Shown here piece by piece: positions 1-5,723 of a stretch of DNA of 5,978 bases. The stretch spans positions 1-5,978 of the forward strand of contig JAUYBT010000119.1 in NCBI GenBank assembly GCA_030692905.1, given 5' to 3'. The notes under the pieces are model-generated. The model was not told where the DNA came from and searched no databases. It worked only from the letters and a program-made list of their open reading frames with translations. The position numbers were made by a program, and so were the translations under genes. Positions within the stretch are counted from its first letter, which is position 1; every line of letters starts with the position of its first letter. Origin of the DNA: Bacteroidales bacterium. Its GTDB lineage: Bacteria; Bacteroidota; Bacteroidia; Bacteroidales; VadinHA17.

Positions 1-77
1 CCGGTAACAATTTTTTGTGCCATTGAATTTCCTAAAAATCCAATCAGCATAATTGAAATCAGTAGTAGTTTTCTCAT
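1..77 (-). CDS. N-terminal fragment of an exported protein, possibly a SusC-like receptor
   Basis: The minus strand reads MRKLLLISIMLIGFLGNSMAQ followed by KIVT and a partial Gly codon, and then leaves the window. This is a clear Sec signal peptide: Arg-Lys at positions 2-3, a hydrophobic core at about 4-16, and a likely signal peptidase I cut after Ser-Met-Ala, leaving Gln at the new N terminus as is common in Bacteroidota. The mature start Gln-Lys-Ile-Val-Thr-Gly resembles the beginning of the carboxypeptidase-regulatory-like domain (…VTGTVTD…) that opens many SusC-type TonB-dependent receptors. Such a receptor would fit beside a surface xylanase. Only 25 codons are visible, so the receptor call is inference, and any secreted enzyme remains possible. 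The gene has its own 246-base upstream region carrying a LacI-type palindrome. Confidence 0.6.
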   Translation of the reverse strand, partial: MRKLLLISIMLIGFLGNSMAQKIVT

Positions 78-206
78 AGAGGTTAATTAAAGGTTTGTAA
101 AACGAATATCTAGAATTCAAATGGAACACATTCTAAAAAGCCATCTATCCAAAGTGATTCAATAATTAATCTTAAGTAACTCCATTTTTGACCCCGACTT
201 GCTGTA

Positions 207-214
207 CAAATATA
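207..214 (-). promoter_or_regulatory. Candidate -7 box (TATATTTG) for the leftmost gene
   Basis: On the minus strand this reads TATATTTG, an exact match to the Bacteroidota -7 consensus TAnnTTTG, about 130 bases before the ATG of the leftmost gene. No TTTG is found at the expected 19-21 base distance upstream. The nearest TTTTG is only 14 bases away. The box lies in the loop of an imperfect inverted repeat (GACTTG at 196-201, CAAGTC at 224-229). It is an alternative to the box at 259-266. Confidence 0.3.
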
Positions 215-258
215 TCCGCAAGACAAGTCAAAATCATTGAAAAACCAGCATGATTATT

Positions 259-266
259 CAAATATA
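259..266 (-). promoter_or_regulatory. Candidate -7 box (TATATTTG) downstream of a LacI-type operator
   Basis: The minus strand reads TATATTTG, an exact TAnnTTTG match. The LacI-type palindrome at 285-298 lies 18 bases upstream and would cover the -33 region, so a bound repressor could block polymerase. The same geometry (17-base gap) appears at the xylanase promoter. A good TTTG -33 element is not seen here. If used, the transcript would carry a leader of roughly 175 bases before the ATG at 77. Confidence 0.4.
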
Positions 267-284
267 CAAATAAATATTATGTTT

Positions 285-298
285 TGCACCCGATTGCA
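285..298. promoter_or_regulatory. LacI-type operator, site 3 (upstream of the receptor-like gene)
   Basis: The sequence TGCACCCGATTGCA is identical at 13 of 14 positions to the perfect site at 3087-3100 and shares the 9-mer CCGATTGCA with both sites of the divergent region. It fits the LacI-family form TGNAANCGNTTNCA with one mismatch and keeps the central CpG. It sits just past the 3' end of the DUF6807 gene and upstream of the leftmost gene, which suggests that gene belongs to the same regulon. The binding protein is inferred to be the LacI regulator encoded at 3167-4198. Confidence 0.65.
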
Positions 299-322
299 TA
301 AAAAAATAAAAAATATTATGCA
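295..322. repeat. AT-rich inverted repeat after the DUF6807 stop codon
   Basis: TGCATAA (295-301) and TTATGCA (316-322) are perfect inverted arms of 7 bases around a 14-base A/T loop, starting directly after the stop codon of the DUF6807 gene on the minus strand. It could form a weak hairpin at the transcript end, but it has almost no G+C in the stem and no separate T tract, so it is not a convincing intrinsic terminator. Its outer arm overlaps the operator at 285-298. Confidence 0.3.
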
Positions 323-323
323 G

Positions 324-1592
324 TTAATGTTCTTCTATTTTTACTGTAACTTTAGGAGGATAAGCAAAATATTGCCAGGCACTTTCTGCCTTTTCTTTCT
401 CCACACGACCATTAAAAACCAATAACCTGTATTTCAGAGAGTAATTCTGACGGGGTTTCAATAACCAGTCCATATCTTTTGTAGGACAGAAATTTGCGAA
501 CATGTCACCACGGTTATACTGATTTTCAGGCCATATACGCAATGGTTCCGGGAAATTATAATTTGTGGGATAGGACATCATTACAACACCTGCATAGTCA
601 GTATCAATTTCACCCTGAACGATACACCAGCGTGCTTTGGATCCGTCAGCATCTTTCCGTGTTTTGCCTTCTGAAGTAAGAACCATACTGTTTTTATTAT
701 CCCACTTCTCGGTTGTCCTCCATCCAAAACCTGCATAGCGGTATTCCAGAAGTTTAACCGGGCTTTCGTCAGCGGTATTAAGTTTTATATCGAAATCAAC
801 AACAAAGAAATCCTGGTTTTCCTGCGGACGATAAACTCTGACACTCTGCAGCTCATTCATGGCTACCTTTTCTCCACCGCCATTTTTAAATACAACATGT
901 TCATGTAAAGCTCCGAATTCTGAAAATACTGAGCCATTTTCAACTGAAACAAAATTGGCGAAACGGACAGTTCCCTGTTTTGAATTAATATTCCAGAAGT
1001 CTACCGTATCTCCTTCATATGCTACGTGTGTCCAGGGATTCCATATGCCATAATGATGACGATGATCAGGGGGCTGAATGCGTGTAAGAACCTGACCGTG
1101 AGGCGACCACAACGGATGAATGAAGCCACTTCTTTTATATGCGGTATCAACACCTTTTGGTGGATAAACTGTTTTGAAATAGTATTGAAGCAGATTCTGA
1201 TCTCCTTTATGAATGGTCAGGGCACCATCATTCACAATTGCCATGACCTCTGGAGATTGAGGTGCTTTACCTTTTACCAGTTCAAAGAGTTGTTTGCCGG
1301 TTGACCCGGCTTCCGTTTTCACTATCCAATAAAGTTTCCGGGGATCTCCCTGTTCAATCTGAAACGGGACTGGAGTCTTTTTATCTCCCTTAACCTCAAG
1401 AAGATTCAATACAGAATCGGAAACATAAGTCACATCATCAAGATTAATACTGACGGGGATATCTAATCCGAAAGTTGCCTTTGTAAGTTCAACTTCAAGT
1501 GTGGCAATTTTCTGGGAATAGCTGCTTATGGCCACCAGGCAGAAGAGAGCTAATAGCGAAAGTTTTTGAAACATGACAGGATACTTTTTCAT
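324..1592 (-). CDS. Secreted DUF6807 ('PmoA family') protein
   Basis: A 422-aa protein with a Sec signal peptide: Lys-Lys at 2-3, a hydrophobic stretch at about 11-23, and a likely cut after Ser-Tyr-Ser at 24-26, leaving Gln27. The family hallmark is at about 155-201: SGFIHPLWSP, then RIQPPDHRHHYGIWNPWTH, then a VDFWN segment. I recognise this as DUF6807 (Pfam family named PmoA). His177, His179 and His180 in the PDHRHHYG motif are the most striking polar cluster and could bind a ligand or metal, but that is a guess. The family is common in carbohydrate-degradation loci of Bacteroidota and Planctomycetota, and its reaction is not established to my knowledge. Despite the name it bears no likeness to the membrane subunit of methane monooxygenase. 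It follows the xylanase and the 52-aa ORF on the same strand, so it may be co-transcribed and act on xylan fragments in the periplasm. A second start at Met7 (1574) is possible and would still leave a signal peptide. Confidence 0.88.
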   Translation of the reverse strand: MKKYPVMFQKLSLLALFCLVAISSYSQKIATLEVELTKATFGLDIPVSINLDDVTYVSDSVLNLLEVKGDKKTPVPFQIEQGDPRKLYWIVKTEAGSTGKQLFELVKGKAPQSPEVMAIVNDGALTIHKGDQNLLQYYFKTVYPPKGVDTAYKRSGFIHPLWSPHGQVLTRIQPPDHRHHYGIWNPWTHVAYEGDTVDFWNINSKQGTVRFANFVSVENGSVFSEFGALHEHVVFKNGGGEKVAMNELQSVRVYRPQENQDFFVVDFDIKLNTADESPVKLLEYRYAGFGWRTTEKWDNKNSMVLTSEGKTRKDADGSKARWCIVQGEIDTDYAGVVMMSYPTNYNFPEPLRIWPENQYNRGDMFANFCPTKDMDWLLKPRQNYSLKYRLLVFNGRVEKEKAESAWQYFAYPPKVTVKIEEH

Positions 1593-1648
1593 TTTTCAGG
1601 ATTTAATTTAAAGTTTGAATTCAGTTATTTATTTTATACATATTCAAA

Positions 1649-1807
1649 TTAAGCATATATAATTAATCCATTTTGCGAACAATAATTTACAAATTTCCCT
1701 TTCCCCTTTTCAATTGATATGAATGAATCGTGGTCAGATGCTGATTGAGCATGTAAAAATGCCAGAGGATAAATTGCTGTAATAAGAAAAAATAGAAATT
1801 TTCGCAT
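1649..1807 (-). CDS. 52-aa exported small protein or gene remnant
   Basis: Reading the gap between the xylanase and DUF6807 genes gives an open frame of 52 codons ending in TAA. It begins MRKFLFFLITAIYPLAFLHA, a textbook signal peptide: Arg-Lys at 2-3, hydrophobic core at 4-18, and a likely cut after Leu-His-Ala at 18-20, leaving Gln21. The predicted mature part is only 32 residues (from QSASDHDSF to GLIIYA) with one Cys (Cys43) and a Gly/Lys-rich stretch (EKGKGKFVNY). It starts 24 bases after the xylanase stop and ends 56 bases before the DUF6807 start, as an operon member would. I recognise no family. It may be a real small secreted protein, or the first 50 codons of a larger enzyme whose body was lost. 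The sequence after the stop is AT-rich, and I see no continuation in the same frame, so a simple frameshift is unlikely. Confidence 0.5.
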   Translation of the reverse strand: MRKFLFFLITAIYPLAFLHAQSASDHDSFISIEKGKGKFVNYCSQNGLIIYA

Positions 1808-1831
1808 TCAGGTTCAGTATTTAAAAACAAT

Positions 1832-2962
1832 TCAAAATTTCACCACTTCCCAATAAGCTTTCTTGGGTTGCAAATTCTGGTCGAACAGCAGGGGATAATT
1901 TTTCCTTCCTTTCACAGGGAAATTATCGAGCCAGCTGCTTTTATCAGAAACGTTCCAGAAAGTGACACCGGAGATAACATTTTTATAATCGCGGAACACT
2001 CTGAAAATCATTTTATACTTTTCAAGTTGTTTCTGTTCTCTCTCAGGAGTAAACAAATTATCAGCAGGATCGGTTTCACTTGATGAATAGACCGACACAT
2101 CCAGCTCGGTGATCTGTACCTTTAATCCAAGCGAAGAGTATTTTTCAATTGCATCCCTGAGGTCTTTTTCAGTTGGATTAACGATATTCCAGTGTCCCTG
2201 CAAGCCAATACCATGGACAGGCACTCCTGCATCTAAAAGCTGTTTCAGCAAGCGATAAACTTTATCTCTTTTGCCTGCAAATTCAGTATTATAGTCGTTA
2301 TAAAAAAGTTTTGCATCAGGATCGGCTTCATGAGCCCACTGAAATGCCTTAGCTATATACTCTTCACCGCATATCTTATACCATTCCGTCTCCCTTAAGA
2401 ATTTTGAATCATCATCATCAACTGCCTCATTAACAACATCCCAGGCATATACTTTTCCTTTATATCGTGTAACTACTTGTGTTATATGATCTTTTAGTCT
2501 GGCTAATAGCACCTCTTTTGTAACAGGGTTTCCCTCTGCATCTTTAAACATCCATGCAGGTGTCTGCTTGTGCCAGCACAGTGTATGCCCGCGCATCATC
2601 ATCCCGTTAGCCTTTGCGTAATTTACAATTATATCGGCATTATTCCAGTAGTACCTGTTTTCTTCAGGATGAATCGGAGCAACTTTCATTACATTTTCAG
2701 CCGTAAGGCTTCCAAAATGTTTTAAAATGAGTGCAGATTGAGATCCGGTCAGAGAGGTTAGAGAGACAGCTACCCCGACAGGAAAGAAATCCTTGTAATA
2801 ATCCTTCAGCCCTTTTAATGAGTCCGGATTTATTTCAGCGCCTGCTTCATTACTCCCTGCTGTTGCTTTTTCGCAACCGCCGAATAGCAAAAAGAGAGCG
2901 ACTAAAAAGGAATATGTAATAAATCTTACAAGTGAATTTAAGACGAAAGTATCCTTTTTCAT
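1832..2962 (-). CDS. GH10 endo-1,4-beta-xylanase, lipoprotein
   Basis: A 376-aa glycoside hydrolase family 10 enzyme that would cut internal beta-1,4 bonds of xylan by the retaining mechanism. Visible family motifs are ENVMK (Glu89), WHKQTP (130-135), WDVVNEA with acid/base Glu179, a NDYN segment (222-225), GIGLQGHW (251-258), ITELD with nucleophile Glu286, and FWNVSDKSSW (335-344). Both catalytic glutamates are present. There is a single catalytic domain, with no carbohydrate-binding module. The N terminus has Lys2-Lys3, a hydrophobic stretch (about 14-27) and Phe-Gly-Gly-Cys with Cys30, a plausible though not ideal lipobox (Phe rather than Leu at -3). The protein is therefore probably lipid-anchored and may be shown at the cell surface. 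I chose the ATG at 2962 because an upstream ATG at 2998 would add 12 residues before the Lys-Lys of the signal peptide. It is transcribed away from the LacI gene and is the first gene of the leftward set, behind two operator-like palindromes. Confidence 0.93.
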   Translation of the reverse strand: MKKDTFVLNSLVRFITYSFLVALFLLFGGCEKATAGSNEAGAEINPDSLKGLKDYYKDFFPVGVAVSLTSLTGSQSALILKHFGSLTAENVMKVAPIHPEENRYYWNNADIIVNYAKANGMMMRGHTLCWHKQTPAWMFKDAEGNPVTKEVLLARLKDHITQVVTRYKGKVYAWDVVNEAVDDDDSKFLRETEWYKICGEEYIAKAFQWAHEADPDAKLFYNDYNTEFAGKRDKVYRLLKQLLDAGVPVHGIGLQGHWNIVNPTEKDLRDAIEKYSSLGLKVQITELDVSVYSSSETDPADNLFTPEREQKQLEKYKMIFRVFRDYKNVISGVTFWNVSDKSSWLDNFPVKGRKNYPLLFDQNLQPKKAYWEVVKF

Positions 2963-3038
2963 AAAAGTGGTTTTAAAGTATGATAGTTCAAGGCGCAATA
3001 TAGCTTATGATCAATGGGAACTGATAGATATAACAAGA

Positions 3039-3068
3039 TAAAAGTACACATTTTTACTAATATTGCAA
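3039..3068 (-). promoter_or_regulatory. Candidate xylanase promoter overlapping an operator
   Basis: On the minus strand TTG (3068-3066) is followed by 19 bases and then TACTTTTA (3046-3039), seven of eight matches to the Bacteroidota -7 box TAnnTTTG at a normal spacing. The -33 TTG lies inside the palindrome at 3064-3077, so a LacI-type repressor bound there would cover the promoter. The leader would be about 70 bases. The call rests on consensus matching only. Confidence 0.45.
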
Positions 3069-3077
3069 TCGGTTGAA
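3064..3077. promoter_or_regulatory. LacI-type operator, site 1 (xylanase-facing)
   Basis: TGCAATCGGTTGAA fits the LacI-family form TGNAANCGNTTNCA with one mismatch at position 13. Its reverse complement matches the perfect site at 3087-3100 at 13 of 14 positions. It overlaps the likely -33 element of the xylanase promoter. Its centre is 23 bp from the centre of site 2, about two helical turns, so two dimers could bind on nearly the same face. Confidence 0.7.
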
Positions 3078-3086
3078 TAAAAATAA

Positions 3087-3100
3087 TGCAACCGATTGCA
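3087..3100. promoter_or_regulatory. LacI-type operator, site 2 (perfect consensus)
   Basis: TGCAACCGATTGCA matches every fixed position of the LacI-family form TGNAANCGNTTNCA and has the central CpG that LacI hinge helices recognise. It lies 66 bases before the regulator's start and upstream of the regulator's own promoter-like box, so it could serve autoregulation, or support repression of the xylanase together with site 1. Its presence argues against starting the regulator at the ATG at 3086, which overlaps it. Confidence 0.75.
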
Positions 3101-3117
3101 GATATTTTGGAATTTTA

Positions 3118-3148
3118 TTTCACAATATGTCTTTTTGTTCTATTTTTG
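3118..3148 (+). promoter_or_regulatory. Candidate promoter for the LacI regulator and xylBA
   Basis: TATTTTTG at 3141-3148 is an exact match to the TAnnTTTG -7 box. At a 19-base spacing upstream lies TTTC (3118-3121), a weak version of the TTTG -33 element. Transcription would start near 3155, giving a short leader of about 12 bases before the ATG at 3167. Operator site 2 ends 17 bases before the -33 element. Confidence 0.4.
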
Positions 3149-3166
3149 TTGATTATCCGGTCTGAG

Positions 3167-4198
3167 ATGAAAAGCAACAAAGAGGTTACCATCTATGATG
3201 TGGCAAAAGCCCTTAATATTTCACCTTCAACTGTAAGCAGGGGACTGAAAGATCATCCTCATATCCGGAAGGAAACAATAAAGAAAATCAAGGCTGCAGC
3301 GCATGAAATGGGGTATCAGAGGAACAAATTTGCCAGCAATCTCCGGCAAAAACATACCAATACAATAGGAGTAGTTGTTCCTAAGCTTAACAGTTATTTC
3401 ATGGCAACAGTAATTGCCGGTATGGAAAAAGTTACTAACCAGCATGGTTATGGGTTGATTATAAGTCAGTCGCAAGAGTCTGTAAAACAGGAGATCTCAT
3501 GTGTTACCACTCTCTTCAACAGCCGGGTAGATGGGTTATTGGTATCACTGGCATTTGATACAAAAGACATTGATCATTTTAATGTTTTATTGAATAAGAA
3601 TATTCCGGTTGTTTTTTTTGACCGTGTTTCGGAGTGCAATGGTTGCATAAGTGTAGTGATCGATAATTATAAAGCAGGGTATGAGGCAACATATCATTTA
3701 ATTGATCAGGGATGCAAGCGGATTGTCCACCTCAGCGGAAACCTTTTGCGAAATGTTTATGCCGATCGTTTCCGGGGCTATAAGCAAGCCCTTGCCGACA
3801 ATGGAATTCTTTTTGACCAGAAGATGGTAATAATAAGCGACTTGAATGAACAGGCTGGTATTGACACTGCAAAAAAGATTCTAAATATGAAGTCGCGACC
3901 CGATGGCATATTCACTGCTAATGACACCTCGGCTGTAGCAACAATTGTTGAGTTGGGAAAGGCAGGCATAAAAATACCTGACGAAATTGCTGTTGTAGGC
4001 TTCAATAATGAACCAATCAGCAAAGTAGTTCAGCCTAATCTTACGACAGTTGATTACCCCGCCAGGGAGATCGGAGAAATTGCTGCCATGTCACTTATCA
4101 ATAAATTAATGAGTTCACGGTCAGATAATTTAAGCACCATTGTTTTAAAGCATAGCCTTATTGTTCGCGAATCGTCATTAAAAAAAAAGAAATTATAA
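3167..4198 (+). CDS. LacI-family transcriptional regulator of xylan/xylose genes
   Basis: A 343-aa DNA-binding protein of normal LacI/GalR length. Residues 7-26 form the helix-turn-helix (VTIYDVAKALNISPSTVSRG). The hinge helix is at about 53-61 (NKFASNLRQ), with Leu59 placed to intercalate at a central CpG. Residues 67 onward are the periplasmic-binding-protein-like effector domain, with recognisable segments GVVVP, VVFFDR, RFRGYKQAL, FTANDTSA, VVGFNNEPIS and NLTTVDYPAREIGE. The start at 3167 puts the helix-turn-helix seven residues from the N terminus, as is usual. The longer frame from 3086 would read through promoter and operator DNA. The gene is divergent from the xylanase and 34 bases ahead of xylB, so it most likely controls this locus. 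A xylose-related sugar as effector is inferred from context only. It probably represses through the three palindromes at 285-298, 3064-3077 and 3087-3100. Its 3' end has a run of nine A (4180-4188) coding the Lys-rich tail. Confidence 0.9.
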   Translation: MKSNKEVTIYDVAKALNISPSTVSRGLKDHPHIRKETIKKIKAAAHEMGYQRNKFASNLRQKHTNTIGVVVPKLNSYFMATVIAGMEKVTNQHGYGLIISQSQESVKQEISCVTTLFNSRVDGLLVSLAFDTKDIDHFNVLLNKNIPVVFFDRVSECNGCISVVIDNYKAGYEATYHLIDQGCKRIVHLSGNLLRNVYADRFRGYKQALADNGILFDQKMVIISDLNEQAGIDTAKKILNMKSRPDGIFTANDTSAVATIVELGKAGIKIPDEIAVVGFNNEPISKVVQPNLTTVDYPAREIGEIAAMSLINKLMSSRSDNLSTIVLKHSLIVRESSLKKKKL

Positions 4199-4232
4199 AA
4201 GAAGGTAAAATGGTCACAACAAACTTGATAAT

Positions 4233-5711
4233 ATGTTATTACTAGGAATAGATTTAGGAAGCTCTTCGGTTAAGGCTTCAGTAATTGATGGTGATTCGGG
4301 CAAATGCCTGGCAACAGCATTTTATCCTTCTGATGAAATGAAGATCATTGCCCTGAAACCAGGCTGGGCAGAACAGGAAACTGAGATATGGTGGACAAAT
4401 CTTAAAGCAGCAATTGTCACCTGTACAGGAAAACTGGGACAGAAAAAAGATGATATTGGTGCGATAGGGATTTCTTATCAGATGCACGGACTTGTTACAG
4501 TTGACAACAATAATAAAGTACTGCGTCCTTCAATAATCTGGTGCGACAGCAGGGCAGCAGGATACGGTGAAAAAGCATTTAACTCGCTGGGTAAGGATTA
4601 CTGTCTTTCACATCTTCTTAATTCTCCGGGTAATTTTACAGCCTCAAAACTTGCCTGGGTTAAAGAGAATGAACCTGACCTGTTTAATAAAATTCACAAG
4701 GTAATGCTGCCGGGTGATTATGTTGCTTTAAGACTTACGGGAGAAATAAGTACTTCATATACAGGCCTTTCAGAAGGTATTTTCTGGGATTTTACTAATA
4801 ATATAGTTTCGGAAGAACTAATGAAATATTTCGGTTTTAATTCCGGTCTTTTACCAGAGGCCGCTCCTTCATTTTCGGTAAGCGGACGACTTCTGAAATC
4901 AGTGGCGTCTGAATTGGGATTACCCGATGGAATTCCTGTTTCATACAGGGCAGGTGATCAGCCAAACAATGCTCTTTCGCTGAATGTTCTTAATCCGGGC
5001 GAAGTTGCGGCGACTGCAGGTACTTCGGGTGTTATTTATGGCGTCACAGACAAGAAAAAATTTGATCCTCTTTCAAGGGTAAACACATTTTTACATGTAA
5101 ATCATAGTCATGCCGATACACGTCTGGGTGTGCTTTTATGCGTAAACGGTACCGGAATACTCAATTCATGGCTGAGGCGGAACACAGGTGGTAACCTGTC
5201 GTATAATGAAATGAATCATCTGGCGGAAAAAATTGCCCCAGGATCGGATGGACTTAGTATATTACCATTTGGCAACGGAGCTGAAAGGATGCTCGGGAAT
5301 AAAGATATCGGGGCACGGATTACCGGATTAAATTTTAACAGACATACCAACGCTCACATGTTCAGAGCAGCACAGGAGGGAATTGCATTTTCATTCAGGT
5401 ATGGACTTGATATTATGAAAGAGACCGGAATTGATCCCAAGGTGATAAGAGCGGGTGAAGCAAATATGTTCCTGAGTAAAGTTTTCAGGAAAACTTTGTC
5501 GTCCATAACAGGAACTGTAATTCATCTTTATAATACTGACGGATCAATAGGTGCCGCAAGAGGTGCTGGTATCGGGTGTGGTTACTATAAGCCTGAAAAG
5601 GAGGCATTTAAAGGACTTGCTGCAGTGGGAGTTACAGAACCTGAAAGATCAGGAAGGTCTGATTATGAGGAGGCATATCTTAAATGGAAAAATCTTCTTT
5701 TTTCAGTGTAA
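4233..5711 (+). CDS. xylB: Xylulokinase
   Basis: A 492-aa FGGY-family sugar kinase that phosphorylates D-xylulose to D-xylulose 5-phosphate in the cytoplasm, feeding the pentose phosphate pathway. The N-terminal ATPase-fold domain opens with GIDLGSSSVKASVID (5-19, Asp7). It continues with QMHGLV (83-88) and WCDSRA (103-108). The catalytic base is Asp242 in RAGDQPNNA, followed by TAGTSGVIYG (261-270). The C-terminal domain has NGTGILNSWLR (305-315), LPFGNGAERM (344-353) and the closing FGGY-type segment IRAGEANMFLSKVFRK to DGSIGAARGAG (405-446). Length and motif order are typical of xylulokinases, and adjacency to xylA favours xylulose over ribulose, glycerol or gluconate. It lies 34 bases downstream of the regulator with no promoter-like box or terminator between, so the two are probably co-transcribed. 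The leader is A-rich, without a strong Shine-Dalgarno site next to the ATG. Confidence 0.95.
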   Translation: MLLLGIDLGSSSVKASVIDGDSGKCLATAFYPSDEMKIIALKPGWAEQETEIWWTNLKAAIVTCTGKLGQKKDDIGAIGISYQMHGLVTVDNNNKVLRPSIIWCDSRAAGYGEKAFNSLGKDYCLSHLLNSPGNFTASKLAWVKENEPDLFNKIHKVMLPGDYVALRLTGEISTSYTGLSEGIFWDFTNNIVSEELMKYFGFNSGLLPEAAPSFSVSGRLLKSVASELGLPDGIPVSYRAGDQPNNALSLNVLNPGEVAATAGTSGVIYGVTDKKKFDPLSRVNTFLHVNHSHADTRLGVLLCVNGTGILNSWLRRNTGGNLSYNEMNHLAEKIAPGSDGLSILPFGNGAERMLGNKDIGARITGLNFNRHTNAHMFRAAQEGIAFSFRYGLDIMKETGIDPKVIRAGEANMFLSKVFRKTLSSITGTVIHLYNTDGSIGAARGAGIGCGYYKPEKEAFKGLAAVGVTEPERSGRSDYEEAYLKWKNLLFSV

Positions 5712-5723
5712 ATATTGATTCCC

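Noticed and set aside
295..322. Inverted repeat as an intrinsic terminator of the leftward set.
   Set aside because: The 7-base stem is nearly all A/T with a long loop and has no following T tract on the minus strand. It is kept only as a low-confidence repeat.
237..425. Plus-strand 62-codon frame spanning the left intergenic region and the DUF6807 3' end.
   Set aside because: It crosses the operator and the end of the opposite gene, is very rich in Phe, Ile, Lys and Asn as random AT-rich DNA would be, and has no recognisable motif.
859..1304. Plus-strand open frames of 64 and 92 codons inside the DUF6807 gene, and similar antisense frames inside the xylanase, LacI and xylB genes.
   Set aside because: They lie opposite strongly recognised protein families, show no domain, signal or start context of their own, and are expected shadows.
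2963..2998. A 12-residue longer start for the xylanase at 2998.
   Set aside because: The ATG at 2962 begins directly with Met-Lys-Lys and a clean lipoprotein signal peptide. The extension would place extra residues before the charged end.
3086..3166. An in-frame upstream start for the LacI gene would add 27 residues with a hydrophobic, membrane-like stretch, suggesting a membrane-anchored LacI regulator.
   Set aside because: The extension overlaps the perfect palindrome at 3087-3100 and a TAnnTTTG promoter box at 3141-3148. Its hydrophobicity comes from T-rich promoter DNA. The helix-turn-helix is at the usual distance from the ATG at 3167.
3635..3647. TGCAATGGTTGCA inside the LacI coding sequence, looking like a fourth operator.
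   Set aside because: It is 13 bases with a 3-base centre and lacks the CpG, so it is not the same site class, and it is coding for Cys-Asn-Gly-Cys.
4180..4188. Run of nine A near the 3' end of the LacI gene as a slippage or programmed frameshift site.
   Set aside because: It is only a few codons from the stop and encodes the Lys-rich tail. No conserved domain lies beyond it in another frame, so a programmed shift would have no evident product.
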